The notes: generated by a model from the sequence alone, not told the origin. A DNA stretch of 64,000 nt from Altibacter lentus (GCF_000746845.1 NZ_KN050846.1:1566963-1630962), one strand, 5' to 3'; positions 22,590 through 33,047 are shown, counted from the stretch's first letter. Program-made: numbers and translations.

Positions 22590-25205
22590 TTACTTTTTCA
22601 TCTTTACCGAAGCATTTCGCTGCAACACCCTTTTAATTTCGTTTAGCTTCATCAAAGCCTCTACAGGAGTAAGTGTATCGATATCAATATCAAGGATTTC
22701 ATCGCGAATTTCTTCCAGTAAGGGATCGTCCAGCTTAAAAAAACTAAGCTGCATTTCTTCTTTGGATAAAGCCTTCATTTCTTCTGTGAGCTCTTCCGAA
22801 GAATGTGATCTCTCCAGTCGTTTTAAAATCTTATTGGCGCGGTGCAGCACAGCGGGTGGCATACCTGCCATTTTTGCTACATGGATCCCGAAACTGTGGT
22901 GTGAACCACCCGGCACCAGTTTCCGAAGGAACAGTACGGTATCCTTAAGCTCCTTTACCGAAACATTATAATTCTTGATCCGGGAAAAAGTCTCGGTCAT
23001 TTCGTTCAATTCGTGGTAATGTGTTGCAAACAAGGTCTTGGCCTTAGACGGATGTTCGTGCAAGTATTCACTAATGGCCCACGCGATAGAAATACCATCG
23101 TAGGTACTGGTCCCTCTTCCTATTTCATCTAATAATACCAGACTGCGTTCTGAAATATTATTCAAAATACTGGCCGTTTCATTCATCTCGACCATAAATG
23201 TGGACTCTCCCATTGAAATATTGTCACTGGCTCCTACCCGCGTAAAGATCTTATCCACGCATCCCATTCGAACCGCTGTTGCGGGTACAAAACTCCCCAT
23301 TTGAGCAAGCAGTACAATGAGCGCGGTTTGCCGAAGTATCGCCGATTTACCACTCATATTTGGTCCCGTGATCATGATGATCTGTTGATTCTCCCTATCT
23401 AAAAAGACATCGTTGGCAATATATGGTGAGTCCGGCGGTAATTGTTTTTCGATCACCGGGTGACGCCCTTCTTTTATATCTAAGTCGAATGTATCATCCA
23501 AAAGAGGCCGGGAATAATTGGCTTGTTTGGCTTGGGTCGCAAAAGAACAAAGACAATCCAGTTCTGCGATTAATACGGCATTTTGCTGGACAGCTCCAAT
23601 AAAAGGCAGCATCCATTCCACGAGATCGTTGTACAGTTGCTGTTCCAGGATTGCAATTTTCTCTTCGGCACCCAGGATCTTAGCTTCATATTCCTTAAGT
23701 TCATTGGTGATGTAACGTTCGGCGCTTACCAAGGTTTGTTTCCTAACCCAGTCTTCCGGCACCTTGTCCTTATGGGTGTTTCGTACCTCGATATAATATC
23801 CAAACACATTGTTGGATGCGATCTTCAAAGAAGTGATTCCTGTTCGCCGGGTTTCCCGTTCCAGCATGTCATCCAAATATTCTTTGCCGCCGGTTGATAT
23901 GGCACGCAAGGCATCAAGGTCTTCATGAAAACCTCTAGCAATTGCATTTCCTTTAAGAATATGTACAGGCGCATCATCGTTCAAGGTTTCCTTGATTTTT
24001 TCCCGCAAAGACTCACACAATTGTAATTGTTCTCCAATACGCTGTACCGATTGGTTTTCAGACTGAAGGGCCTTTACTTTCACCGGTACTACCGCTTCCA
24101 GTGAATTCTTTAAATGAATCACTTCACGAGGATTCACTTTTCCCGTAGCAACTTTCGAAACCAGTCGCTCCAGATCTCCTATGCACTTGATATGCTGCTG
24201 AATTGTTTGGAGCGTGGGCTCATTGGCAAGCAAATAACTTACCCCCTCATGCCGGCGTGTAATTTTTTCTGAATCCTTTAGCGGAAGCGCCATCCAACGT
24301 TTCAACATTCGGCCTCCCATGGGCGAAATGGTCTTATCGATTACATCCAACAATGTAACCGCCTGTTGATGCTGCGAATGATACAGCTCCAAATTCCGAA
24401 TGGTAAAACGGTCCATCCAAACGTATTCATCCTCGGCGATGCGAGAGATCTTGGTGAGATGGGAGAGTTTTTTGTGTTGTGTTTCCCCCAGATAGTGCAA
24501 TACGGCTCCCGAAGCAATGATCCCTGCATCCAAATGATCGATCCCAAATCCTTTAAGGTTCTTTACCTCAAATTGTTTATGCAGGCTCTCCAGCGCATAA
24601 TCGCTTTGAAAAACCCAGTCCTCGAGATGGAATATGTGATAGTTATCTCCAAAAGTTTCGGCGAACAACCGTCGCTTTTGTTTACTGAATAATATTTCCG
24701 AAGGATTGAAATTTTGAAGAAGTTTGTCGATATATTCCGCAGATCCCTGAGCTGTAAGGAACTCACCCGTAGAGACATCTAAAAAAGAGACCCCAAGATC
24801 CGTACTCCCAAAATGAATTGCGGCCAAAAAATTATTCGTCTTAGACTGCAGGATGTCGTCATTTAACGCAACTCCCGGGGTGACAAGCTCGGTCACCCCT
24901 CTTTTAACAATGGTCTTGGTTTGTTTGGGATCCTCCAATTGATCACAAATGGCAACCCGGCATCCGGCCATTACAAGTTTTGGTAAATAAGTATGCAAAG
25001 AATGGTGAGGAAACCCCGCCAATGCCACATCATCACCTCCATTATTTCGTGCGGTCAAGGTGATGTTCAGGATGCCTGCGGCCCGAACAGCATCCTCCCC
25101 GAATGTTTCGTAGAAATCCCCAACGCGAAATAACAGCAGCGCATCAGGGTACTTCGCCTTGATGGTGTTGTATTGTTTCATTAAAGGGGTGACTTTCTTG
25201 GACAT
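22590..25205 (-). CDS. mutS: DNA mismatch repair protein MutS
   Basis: Recognises base mismatches and small loops. The 871-residue protein starts at the ATG at 25205 ([12 protein letters not shown]); the frame extends further upstream but without homology. The mismatch-reading motif FYETF is at about residues 33-37 ([12 protein letters not shown]). The C-terminal ATPase shows Walker [19 protein letters not shown], and Walker [13 protein letters not shown], then ATHYHELNE. Full-length, so it belongs to MutS1 and not MutS2. Confidence 0.97.
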   Translation of the reverse strand: MSKKVTPLMKQYNTIKAKYPDALLLFRVGDFYETFGEDAVRAAGILNITLTARNNGGDDVALAGFPHHSLHTYLPKLVMAGCRVAICDQLEDPKQTKTIVKRGVTELVTPGVALNDDILQSKTNNFLAAIHFGSTDLGVSFLDVSTGEFLTAQGSAEYIDKLLQNFNPSEILFSKQKRRLFAETFGDNYHIFHLEDWVFQSDYALESLHKQFEVKNLKGFGIDHLDAGIIASGAVLHYLGETQHKKLSHLTKISRIAEDEYVWMDRFTIRNLELYHSQHQQAVTLLDVIDKTISPMGGRMLKRWMALPLKDSEKITRRHEGVSYLLANEPTLQTIQQHIKCIGDLERLVSKVATGKVNPREVIHLKNSLEAVVPVKVKALQSENQSVQRIGEQLQLCESLREKIKETLNDDAPVHILKGNAIARGFHEDLDALRAISTGGKEYLDDMLERETRRTGITSLKIASNNVFGYYIEVRNTHKDKVPEDWVRKQTLVSAERYITNELKEYEAKILGAEEKIAILEQQLYNDLVEWMLPFIGAVQQNAVLIAELDCLCSFATQAKQANYSRPLLDDTFDLDIKEGRHPVIEKQLPPDSPYIANDVFLDRENQQIIMITGPNMSGKSAILRQTALIVLLAQMGSFVPATAVRMGCVDKIFTRVGASDNISMGESTFMVEMNETASILNNISERSLVLLDEIGRGTSTYDGISIAWAISEYLHEHPSKAKTLFATHYHELNEMTETFSRIKNYNVSVKELKDTVLFLRKLVPGGSHHSFGIHVAKMAGMPPAVLHRANKILKRLERSHSSEELTEEMKALSKEEMQLSFFKLDDPLLEEIRDEILDIDIDTLTPVEALMKLNEIKRVLQRNASVKMKK

Positions 25206-25393
25206 GGAGTGGTAATTCGAGCTACAAGGTAATTCCCTGAGATTTGAACGATAAAAATAAAAAATATCAATTGGATTATTGAAAGGATGTGAAACCATTT
25301 ATCGTCATTTATCAACAACGAACACGTTTTTCAGAAACATATTTTAAAAACAAATGGTCTGTTTTTTCTTCTGAAAAAATTACTTTTGAACTG

Positions 25394-25933
25394 ATGAAAC
25401 ACCGAAAACTTAAGAACAGCGAATTGGATCGAATTGACGCCGAAACATTCAAATCGGCATCAAAAACCCCGCTTATTGTCATTCTGGACAATGTTCGCAG
25501 TCTTAACAACATTGGGGCTGTGTTTCGTACAGCCGATGCTTTTTTGATCGAAAAGATCTATCTCTGCGGGATTACCGCAAAACCTCCGCACAAGGACATT
25601 CAAAAAACCGCGCTGGGAGCCACAGAGAGTGTCCCCTGGGAATATGTGGAGAACACCTTAGAAGTCGTGGAACGATTACAAAAGCAAGGCGTCTTCGTTG
25701 CGTCGGTTGAACAGGCCGAGGCGGCAGTGTCCCTGCATGATTTTTCCCTTCAAAGTTCGCTTACCTATGCGGTGATCTTTGGGAACGAAGTAAAAGGGGT
25801 GCAGCAAAACGTTGTGACCGCCAGCGATACGGTGATTGAGATCCCGCAATACGGAACAAAACATTCGCTTAACATTTCGGTAAGTGTAGGAGTTGTTCTC
25901 TGGGATTTCTTCAGCAAGCTAAAACGCCTGTAA
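25394..25933 (+). CDS. TrmH/SpoU-family RNA 2'-O-methyltransferase
   Basis: A 179-residue SPOUT methyltransferase. Motif 1 is NNIGAVFRTADAF, motif 2 IFGNEVKGVQ, and motif 3 IPQYGTKHSLNISVSVGV with the SAM-binding knot. It methylates a ribose in tRNA or rRNA; the target cannot be told from sequence alone, although the short length resembles tRNA-specific members. The frame runs back to a GTG at 25289, but the ATG at 25394 gives the family start (KHRKLKNSELDR). It is divergent from mutS and its stop directly touches the convergent folK fusion gene. Confidence 0.9.
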   Translation: MKHRKLKNSELDRIDAETFKSASKTPLIVILDNVRSLNNIGAVFRTADAFLIEKIYLCGITAKPPHKDIQKTALGATESVPWEYVENTLEVVERLQKQGVFVASVEQAEAAVSLHDFSLQSSLTYAVIFGNEVKGVQQNVVTASDTVIEIPQYGTKHSLNISVSVGVVLWDFFSKLKRL

Positions 25934-27052
25934 TTACGATACGATCGATTTGAGTATGGTGAGGTAATCCTTGCGATTCTTGATAAAATCTAGGTTGGAT
26001 ATATCAATGATCTTAATGGTATCGTTGTGCTGCGTCTTAATAAAATCCAAATAGCCTTCGTTAATTTTTTGAAGATAGGAAGCTTCAATACTTTGCTCAT
26101 ATCTTCTGCCGCGTTTCTTGATATTCTCCAGAAGTCGTTCTGTATTTTGATATAGGTAGACATACACATCGGGTTTGGGTAATTCTTTATGCATAAGATG
26201 AAAGAGTTTTTTGTACAGCTCAAATTCTTCTTCCTGCAAGGTTACTTTAGCAAAGATTAGTGATTTATAGGCATCATAATCGGCAACTACACAATCTTGA
26301 AACAAATCTATTTGCTTGATATCCTCCAATAATTGCTGATAGCGGTCTGCTAAAAAGGACATCTCTAAAGGGAACGCATACCGATGTTGATCCTTGTAGA
26401 ATTTTGGTAAAAAAGGATTGTCTTTAAAACGCTCAAGAATAAGTTTCGCATTAAAATCGGATGCGATCTGTGTGGCCAAACTCGTTTTTCCCGCACCAAT
26501 ATTTCCTTCGATGGCTATATAATTGAATTTTGAAAGATCGTAGTCCTTTTTTGGATGTATGAGCCATTTGGATTGTTTGGAAATCGCACTCTTATCCGGC
26601 GTTTCTGCTAATAGCTTGATCACATTTTTTTGAAGAACGGGATGCTTCAGCTTGGAGTTAAGTTCGGCCAAGGGTTGCAGTACAAACTTCCTGTTTGCAA
26701 TTTCAGGATGTGGTACGATCAATTTCTTGCTTTCAAGCACGAGGTCATTGATTAACAGAATATCAATATCGATAGGACGGGAAAGGTATTGATCTCCCGG
26801 TGAACGTTCGCGTCCCATTCCCTTTTCTATTTCTAGTAGTGTTTCCATCACTTTGGCCGGCGACATCCCGGATTGGATAAGGATCACACAATTCAGGAAG
26901 GCTTCCCCGTCAAACCCAAGAGCGGGCGTTTCGTACACAGAGGAGATCTTCAAAACAGTCCCTACTTCCACAAAAATAGCGTCTACTGCCTGTTGTAAAT
27001 ATTCAAAACGATTCCCAAGGTTGCTCCCTAAAGAAAGATAAATGTGCTGCAA
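25934..27052 (-). CDS. folK: Fusion of HPPK (FolK) and deoxynucleoside kinase
   Basis: A 372-residue two-domain protein. Residues 1-150 are 6-hydroxymethyl-7,8-dihydropterin pyrophosphokinase: YLSLGSNLGNR, SSVYETPALG, GRERSPGDQYLSRPIDIDIL and VPHPEI. Residues 170-372 are a deoxynucleoside kinase with the P-loop GNIGAGKT (183-190), LERFKDNPFL, the DRYQQ motif and the KRGRRYEQSI lid. The first domain serves folate synthesis; the second salvages deoxynucleosides. The start codon is TTG in front of QHIYLSLGSN. A similar arrangement is known from other Bacteroidota. The domain calls are secure. Confidence 0.93.
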   Translation of the reverse strand: MQHIYLSLGSNLGNRFEYLQQAVDAIFVEVGTVLKISSVYETPALGFDGEAFLNCVILIQSGMSPAKVMETLLEIEKGMGRERSPGDQYLSRPIDIDILLINDLVLESKKLIVPHPEIANRKFVLQPLAELNSKLKHPVLQKNVIKLLAETPDKSAISKQSKWLIHPKKDYDLSKFNYIAIEGNIGAGKTSLATQIASDFNAKLILERFKDNPFLPKFYKDQHRYAFPLEMSFLADRYQQLLEDIKQIDLFQDCVVADYDAYKSLIFAKVTLQEEEFELYKKLFHLMHKELPKPDVYVYLYQNTERLLENIKKRGRRYEQSIEASYLQKINEGYLDFIKTQHNDTIKIIDISNLDFIKNRKDYLTILKSIVS

Positions 27053-27117
27053 CGAGTTATTGATTTTGATATGTTAACATTTAAGACGAAATTAAGGAAA
27101 AGAAAAAGACTGACCAT

Positions 27118-27125
27118 TATATTTG
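27118..27125 (+). promoter_or_regulatory. -7 box of the queuosine transporter gene
   Basis: TATATTTG is a perfect TAnnTTTG box. It is followed by AAGGAAGGA (27132-27140), an unusually good purine-rich ribosome site for this group, which supports the TTG start codon at 27144. Confidence 0.6.
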
Positions 27126-27143
27126 TGAGTAAAGGAAGGATAA

Positions 27144-27845
27144 TTGGCAGCACTTACGGTTAAGGATCGCTTAGCAGCACAACGTATTTATTTGATATTG
27201 GGTGCATTGTTTATCGCTTCCTTGGTAGTGTCCAATCTAATTTTTCAAAAATTCTTTTATTGGGATGCTTTTGGTTGGTACACTTTTGAAATTTCTGTAG
27301 GTATTCTTCCCTATCCGGTTACATTTCTCATTACCGATGTTATTAGTGAAGTGTACGGTAAAAAAAAGGCGAATCAGGTGGTGACTGCAGGAATTTTTGC
27401 TTCGTTCTTTTCTTTGTTGATCGTGTATGTTTCGAGTGCGGTTCCGGCCACAAGTTGGAGCCCTATTAGCGATGCCCTTTTCGATCAGGTATTTGGAGCT
27501 ACCGCGGTGGCGGTTTTTGCCTCGATGATGGCCTATTTGATGGCGCAATACATCGACATTTCCATCTTCCATTTTTGGAAACGCCTCACAAAAGGAAAAC
27601 ATTTATGGCTTCGGAATAATTTCTCCACCTTCCTGTCGCAGTTTGTAGATACATTCACCGTTTTGTTCCTCCTGTGTAGCTTCGGAAAGATCGACTGGGC
27701 CCTTTTCGGTATGCTGCTGTTAAGCGGCTTCCTGTTTAAAGTGATCGTGGCGGCACTGGACACACCCTTGCTATATGCTGCGGTGTATTTGTTCCGAAGA
27801 CGATTCAAATTAAAAGAAGGAGAAGAATTGCAAGAATTAGACTAA
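27144..27845 (+). CDS. Queuosine precursor transporter (YhhQ/VUT family)
   Basis: A 233-residue inner-membrane protein with six or seven helices. The family marks are ASLVVSNLIFQKFF, the PYPVTFLITDVISEVYGKKKANQVV stretch (residues about 52-76), and WLRNNFSTFLSQFVDT. Members import queuosine precursors (preQ0 or preQ1) for tRNA modification. The start is TTG with a strong ribosome-binding site and no in-frame ATG nearby. It is divergent from the folK fusion and 20 bases upstream of the AsmA-family gene. Confidence 0.9.
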   Translation: MAALTVKDRLAAQRIYLILGALFIASLVVSNLIFQKFFYWDAFGWYTFEISVGILPYPVTFLITDVISEVYGKKKANQVVTAGIFASFFSLLIVYVSSAVPATSWSPISDALFDQVFGATAVAVFASMMAYLMAQYIDISIFHFWKRLTKGKHLWLRNNFSTFLSQFVDTFTVLFLLCSFGKIDWALFGMLLLSGFLFKVIVAALDTPLLYAAVYLFRRRFKLKEGEELQELD

Positions 27846-27865
27846 TAAAATAAGTTAACGTATAT

Positions 27866-30505
27866 ATGAAGAAGGTTTTAAAAATCATAGGCATATTTTT
27901 AGGAGTTGTACTCCTGTTGTTGGCCCTTTCACCTCTTTTCTTTGAAAGCACTATGGAAAAGCTGGTGAAGAGAACCATTGACAACAATCTTAATGCCGAT
28001 GTAGCCTGGGGAGACTTCGATCTAAGTCTTTTCCGAAGCTTTCCGGACGCAGCACTTACCATCAAGGATTTTAGCGTAGTAAACCGAGCCCCGTTTGCGG
28101 GCGACACCCTGGCTAGCGGGGAACTGCTCAAGCTCGATATGGGGATCACACAATTATTTAAAAGTGGCGACCAACCCATTATCGTAGACGCGCTTTATTT
28201 TGAAAAAACCTTTGTCAATATACGGGTTGATTCCACCGGACAGACCAATTACGATATCGCTGTAAAATCTGATGCTCCCCTTACCGATTCCACGCAAACG
28301 AACAATAGCTTTACCTTCGACCTGAAACGGTATGAGCTGAAAGAATCACGTATCAACTATTTGGACGAGAAAACAAAAACGTTTATCAGGCTCACGGACG
28401 TGAACCATACAGGAACGGGGGATTTCTCTTTGGCCCAATCGGAATTGGACACAGAAACTACCGCACTGGTATCCTTACAGATCGAAGACATTGAATATTT
28501 AAGTGAGAACGAGGTTGCCCTGGACGCCGTGTTCCAAATGGACCTTGAGAATCAAAAATATACGTTCCTGGAGAATGAAGCTCGTGTCAATGCACTACCA
28601 CTTACCTTTAACGGCTTTGTAAAGGTGAACGAAACGAACAACGAGATCGACCTTACCTTTAAAACACCTTCCTCCGATTTCAAAAATTTTCTTGCCGTTA
28701 TTCCCAAGACATACGTTAAAGAGCTCGATGGCGTTACCACCACTGGTAATTTTACCGTGGATGGCATGCTGAAGGGAGTTGTGGACGATACATACATCCC
28801 GAAGATGGACATTAAGATCGCCAGTGACAATGCATCCTTCAAATATCCCGACCTTCCGAAGGCTGTTCAAAACATCTCCATAGACGCCCGACTTCAAAAC
28901 GATACAGGCTTAGTAAAAGACACCTATCTCACCATTGGCGCACTAAGCTTTAGGATCGATGATGAGCGCTTCACAGCCAATGGTAGCATTCGGAACTTGA
29001 CAGAAAACGCATTGGTGAACCTTGCCTTAAAAGGCACCTTGAACCTTGCGAACATTGAGAAGGTACTTCCGGTAGAAATGGAACAGGAACTCAGTGGTGT
29101 ATTTAAAGCAGATGTGACCACCAATTTCGACATGAACTCTGTGGAGAACGAGCAGTACCAAAACATAAAGAGCCAAGGAACCGCAAGTCTTACAAATTTT
29201 ACATATAATGACGGAGGGTTTAAGAATCCTGTCAAGATCTCTAATGCCAACTTGGCCTTTACCCCCGGCAATATTCAACTTAAGGGCCTTTCGGCCACTT
29301 CGGGGGAAACCGACATACAGGCATCGGGGACCATTCAAAACCTTATCCCTTTCCTTATGTCCAAACAGGATTTAAAGGGGCGTTTCAACCTTCGGTCCAA
29401 TACCTTCAGTTTAAATGATTTTATGAGTTCCGAAGCGACTGCTTCAGAAAGTGGCACAAAAGCTTCCGAAGCAACCTCAACAAAGAATGCTATTAAAATA
29501 CCCGACTTTCTCGATGCTACCGTGGATTTTTCAGCAACAAAATTGATCTACGACAACCTTACGCTGGATAATGCAAAAGGGACATTGCGCATACAGGAAG
29601 AAACGGCAAACATTAGTAACGTGACGACCTCGCTTTTTGGAGGGAATATTGCGTTGTCCGGGAATGTATCCACCAAAGGGACCACCCCTACCTTTGCGAT
29701 GAACCTCGACCTCAATAAGATCGATATTGCACAATCATTTAGTCAATTGGAACTTCTAACCTTTTTTGCTCCTATTGCTCGTGCGCTGGACGGTGACTTG
29801 AATACCACGATCAAGCTGAACGGAAATTTAAACAACGACCTTACCCCCGTACTTACGAGCTTGGTAGGAGATGCTTTTGCGCAGATCATTACTGCCGAAG
29901 TGAACCCGCAGCAAGCCCCGCTACTTTCAAAATTGGGCGAAAAAGTATCTTTTTTGAATTTGGACCGGTTGAGCCTGCGAGACCTAAGTACAGCGCTAAC
30001 CTTCAACAACGGAAAGATTCAAGTAAAACCTTTCGATTTTGATATTAAAGGGATAAAAGTGACCGCCGCCGGAAGCCACGGGTTAGATAAAACCATTGAT
30101 TACGACCTTACACTGGATGTTCCTGCGCGCTATTTAGGTGGTGATGTAGCAAAACTGCTCGCCAAATTAGATCCTAAGGATGCCGAGACTACTACAGTAG
30201 CCTTGCCTGTGGGTTTTAATGGTACATTTACGAATCCGGAGATCTCTTTAAACACCGAAGCAGCCGTAAAAACACTTACCCAAAAACTCATCGATAAGCA
30301 GAAGCAGGACCTGAAGGATAAAGGAACCGATATTTTAAGGGATATTATTGGCGGCGGAACTACGCCAAAGGATACTACAGCAACGGGCGGTACTACCACG
30401 CCAAAAACCACAACGCAAGAAAGTACGACTCAAGCGGTTAAAGACATTTTGGGTGGTATCTTTGGCGGCGGTAAGAAAAAGAAAGATTCGATTAACGGTA
30501 ATTAG
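27866..30505 (+). CDS. AsmA family protein
   Basis: An 879-residue protein anchored by one N-terminal transmembrane helix (residues about 4-26), with the AsmA-type start ALSPLFFESTMEKLVKRTIDNNL and the DFDLSLFRSFPDAALTI segment. The body is a long series of beta-strands typical of AsmA/TamB-like bridge proteins, with a conserved C-terminal AsmA block (residues about 620-800). Such proteins are thought to carry phospholipids across the periplasm to the outer membrane. The last 80 residues are low-complexity, Thr- and Gly-rich and end KKKKDS. It may share a transcript with the queuosine transporter gene. Confidence 0.9.
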   Translation: MKKVLKIIGIFLGVVLLLLALSPLFFESTMEKLVKRTIDNNLNADVAWGDFDLSLFRSFPDAALTIKDFSVVNRAPFAGDTLASGELLKLDMGITQLFKSGDQPIIVDALYFEKTFVNIRVDSTGQTNYDIAVKSDAPLTDSTQTNNSFTFDLKRYELKESRINYLDEKTKTFIRLTDVNHTGTGDFSLAQSELDTETTALVSLQIEDIEYLSENEVALDAVFQMDLENQKYTFLENEARVNALPLTFNGFVKVNETNNEIDLTFKTPSSDFKNFLAVIPKTYVKELDGVTTTGNFTVDGMLKGVVDDTYIPKMDIKIASDNASFKYPDLPKAVQNISIDARLQNDTGLVKDTYLTIGALSFRIDDERFTANGSIRNLTENALVNLALKGTLNLANIEKVLPVEMEQELSGVFKADVTTNFDMNSVENEQYQNIKSQGTASLTNFTYNDGGFKNPVKISNANLAFTPGNIQLKGLSATSGETDIQASGTIQNLIPFLMSKQDLKGRFNLRSNTFSLNDFMSSEATASESGTKASEATSTKNAIKIPDFLDATVDFSATKLIYDNLTLDNAKGTLRIQEETANISNVTTSLFGGNIALSGNVSTKGTTPTFAMNLDLNKIDIAQSFSQLELLTFFAPIARALDGDLNTTIKLNGNLNNDLTPVLTSLVGDAFAQIITAEVNPQQAPLLSKLGEKVSFLNLDRLSLRDLSTALTFNNGKIQVKPFDFDIKGIKVTAAGSHGLDKTIDYDLTLDVPARYLGGDVAKLLAKLDPKDAETTTVALPVGFNGTFTNPEISLNTEAAVKTLTQKLIDKQKQDLKDKGTDILRDIIGGGTTPKDTTATGGTTTPKTTTQESTTQAVKDILGGIFGGGKKKKDSINGN

Positions 30506-30507
30506 CC

Positions 30508-31302
30508 TTACTGAACCCCGATGGAAACGACATAGCCTTCACTGCCTCTAACATTGAAGACGGTATTGTCCTCGAACAGTAAGTATTGACCTTTAATTCC
30601 TTTGAGAACTCCTTCAAAATAAGGAGATTTTTCAAGATTTAAACTGCTTAGTTTAGTTGGGTATTGCAAGACAGGAAATTGCAAGTTCGTCTCTGTATTG
30701 TTTTCAATAAAATATTCGGCTGCTTCATGGGGGATAAAGGGGCGCAGTTTATTTCGCCATGCTACCAGATCCTCATCCTTAACTTCGTTTTTAAGCATGG
30801 TACGCCAATTGGTCTTATCGGAAACATGATCTTTTAAGGCTACTTCGGTGATTCCGGCCAAATATCGATTTGGAACTTCAACGATTTCAATGGCCTCGTG
30901 TGCTCCTTGGTCGATCCAGCGTGTGGGCACCTGACTTTTTCTTGTAACCCCCACCTTTACGGAGCTGCTGTTTGCCAAATAGACGACATGCGGTTGTAAT
31001 TGCACTTTTTTTTCATAGGTCAGATCGCGATCCTCCTTGTCCAAATGTGCGGTGCTCAATTCGGGGCGCATAACCCAGTCTGCTGCTTGCGGGATAGCGT
31101 AAAAACAGTCATAACAGAACCCTTGACGGAATATTTTTTTCTCCAATCTGCAGTTCAAACAATGATATCTTAAAAAATTAATGGAAATTGTTTTGTCCAG
31201 TAACTGATTGACATTAAGGAAATCATTCTCAAAAACTAGATAATACTGAATAGGAGAACCATTCTCGGTCTGCATTTTTGTTAAGACACCTTCGTAGTTC
31301 AT
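30508..31302 (-). CDS. DUF2797 domain protein
   Basis: A 264-residue protein of the DUF2797 family. It contains two zinc-binding-like pairs, CLNC and CYDC (residues about 48-70), then VYLANSSSVKVGVTRKSQVPTRWIDQGA, which resembles a GIY-YIG nuclease core in which VYLA replaces GIYY and the VGVT-R arrangement is kept. A nucleic-acid role is possible but not proven. It converges on the AsmA gene with only two bases between the stops. Confidence 0.85.
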   Translation of the reverse strand: MNYEGVLTKMQTENGSPIQYYLVFENDFLNVNQLLDKTISINFLRYHCLNCRLEKKIFRQGFCYDCFYAIPQAADWVMRPELSTAHLDKEDRDLTYEKKVQLQPHVVYLANSSSVKVGVTRKSQVPTRWIDQGAHEAIEIVEVPNRYLAGITEVALKDHVSDKTNWRTMLKNEVKDEDLVAWRNKLRPFIPHEAAEYFIENNTETNLQFPVLQYPTKLSSLNLEKSPYFEGVLKGIKGQYLLFEDNTVFNVRGSEGYVVSIGVQ

Positions 31303-31347
31303 TGGAGGAAAATTGTTATTTTTATTGCATAAAGATAGGCCAAATAT

Positions 31348-32886
31348 ATGCCAATACCCATTGTAAATTCTATTGCATCCTGGTTTTTAAAGAAACGATT
31401 TCATCAAATCGAGCTCTTTTTGAAATACCCTATCGATGTACAGAATGAGCTATTGTTCGCTTTGCTTCAGAAAGCAAAACATACTGAAATAGGCAAAACC
31501 TACGATTTTGACAGCATACGGACCTATCGCGAATTTGCCAGCAGGATCCCGGTAACCACCTACGAAGAGAACGAGCCCCTTATACAACGTGCCAGGAAGG
31601 GAGAAAGTAATATTTTTTGGCCTACTCCTATAAAATGGTTCGCGAAATCCAGCGGTACTACAAACGCCAAAAGCAAATTCATACCCGTGAGCAGCGATTC
31701 CCTTGAGAACTGTCACTATGCAGCCAGCAAGGATCTTTTATGTATGTACCTCAATAATAATCCGCATTCACAACTCTTTCTAGGAAAGAGCTTGCGACTG
31801 GGCGGCAGTAAAGAACTTTACGAGGAGAACGGAACCGTTTTTGGTGACCTTTCTGCGATCTTGATCGATAACATGCCTTTTTGGGCCGAATTTAGCAGCA
31901 CCCCAAGCAATGATGTTTCTTTGATGAGTGATTGGGAGGTCAAGATGCAGGCCATTGTGAATGAGACCATCCATGAGAATGTCACCAGTTTGGCGGGTGT
32001 CCCTTCGTGGATGTTGGTTTTATTGAACAACGTAATGGAGACAACCGGAAAAGCCAACCTCTTTGAAGTTTGGCCTAATTTGGAGGTCTATTTTCACGGC
32101 GGTGTTAGTTTCGACCCTTATATTGAACAGTACAACAAGCTATTGCCTAAGGATTCCTTTCGGTATTATGAGATCTATAATGCTTCGGAAGGGTTTTTCG
32201 CTATTCAAGACAGGAATGCGAATAAAGAATTACTTCTCATGCTCGATTACGGCATCTTCTACGAATTTATCCCAATGGATTCCTACGGCTCCCCGGAGGA
32301 GCGGATCATTCCGCTTAGTGAAGTTGAAGAAGGAGTTAACTATGCCATAGTGATCACTACCAATGCAGGGCTCTGGCGATACAAGATTGGAGATACCGTT
32401 CGTTTTACAAGCACCAATCCTTTCAGAATAAAAGTAACAGGTCGCACCAAACACCACATTAATGCTTTTGGAGAAGAATTGATCATTGAGAATGCCGAAG
32501 CAGCATTGCGAAAGACCACCCTTCTAACCAATACCGAGATCGTAGATTACACGGCCGCACCCATTTTTATGAATGGTAAGGAAAAAGGGGCACATGAATG
32601 GATCATAGAATTTAAAACCCCTCCATCTAATTTCACGGATTTCTCAAAACTTCTTGATAAATCCCTGCAAGAGGTAAATAGTGATTACGAAGCAAAGCGA
32701 TTTAACAACACCACCTTAAAGGCGCCAACCATCCACTGTGCAAGAGAACGACTGTTTTATGACTGGTTGAAACAAAAGAATAAATTGGGGGGTCAACACA
32801 AGGTGCCACGTCTATCTAACTCGCGGGTCTATGTGGAAGAACTGCTCTCCCTAAACCAGCTAAGGGGTGATTGTAGTGCAGTATAG
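31348..32886 (+). CDS. GH3 auxin-responsive promoter family protein
   Basis: A 512-residue member of the GH3 branch of acyl-adenylate-forming enzymes, which in plants joins amino acids to hormones. The AMP-binding segments are WFAKSSGTTNAKSKFIPV, YNASEGFFAIQD and YDYGIFYEF-like LLMLDYGIFYEFIP, then GLWRYKIGDTVRFT and GRTKHHINAFGEEL. Bacterial members are widespread in Bacteroidota; their substrates are unknown. The gene is divergent from the DUF2797 gene and is transcribed alone. Confidence 0.93.
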   Translation: MPIPIVNSIASWFLKKRFHQIELFLKYPIDVQNELLFALLQKAKHTEIGKTYDFDSIRTYREFASRIPVTTYEENEPLIQRARKGESNIFWPTPIKWFAKSSGTTNAKSKFIPVSSDSLENCHYAASKDLLCMYLNNNPHSQLFLGKSLRLGGSKELYEENGTVFGDLSAILIDNMPFWAEFSSTPSNDVSLMSDWEVKMQAIVNETIHENVTSLAGVPSWMLVLLNNVMETTGKANLFEVWPNLEVYFHGGVSFDPYIEQYNKLLPKDSFRYYEIYNASEGFFAIQDRNANKELLLMLDYGIFYEFIPMDSYGSPEERIIPLSEVEEGVNYAIVITTNAGLWRYKIGDTVRFTSTNPFRIKVTGRTKHHINAFGEELIIENAEAALRKTTLLTNTEIVDYTAAPIFMNGKEKGAHEWIIEFKTPPSNFTDFSKLLDKSLQEVNSDYEAKRFNNTTLKAPTIHCARERLFYDWLKQKNKLGGQHKVPRLSNSRVYVEELLSLNQLRGDCSAV

Positions 32887-32987
32887 TTCACGCACAACTC
32901 AAAACAATAGAGCCCCGATAAGCTAATTACATTTTTTTATCCTATAAAATGCACTTCAACGAATTTCTCGTGCATTCAACTAAAAGT

Positions 32988-33019
32988 TTTGGTAGTCCTT
33001 TTCTTACTTCGTACGTTTG
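32988..33019 (+). promoter_or_regulatory. Promoter of the small lipoprotein gene
   Basis: TTTG (32988-32991), 20 bases, TACGTTTG (33012-33019): a near-perfect Bacteroidota promoter, about 29 bases before the ATG at 33048. It is the clearest promoter in the window. Confidence 0.75.
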
Positions 33020-33047
33020 ACGTATAAAAATTTCATAGTTGGGGCTA

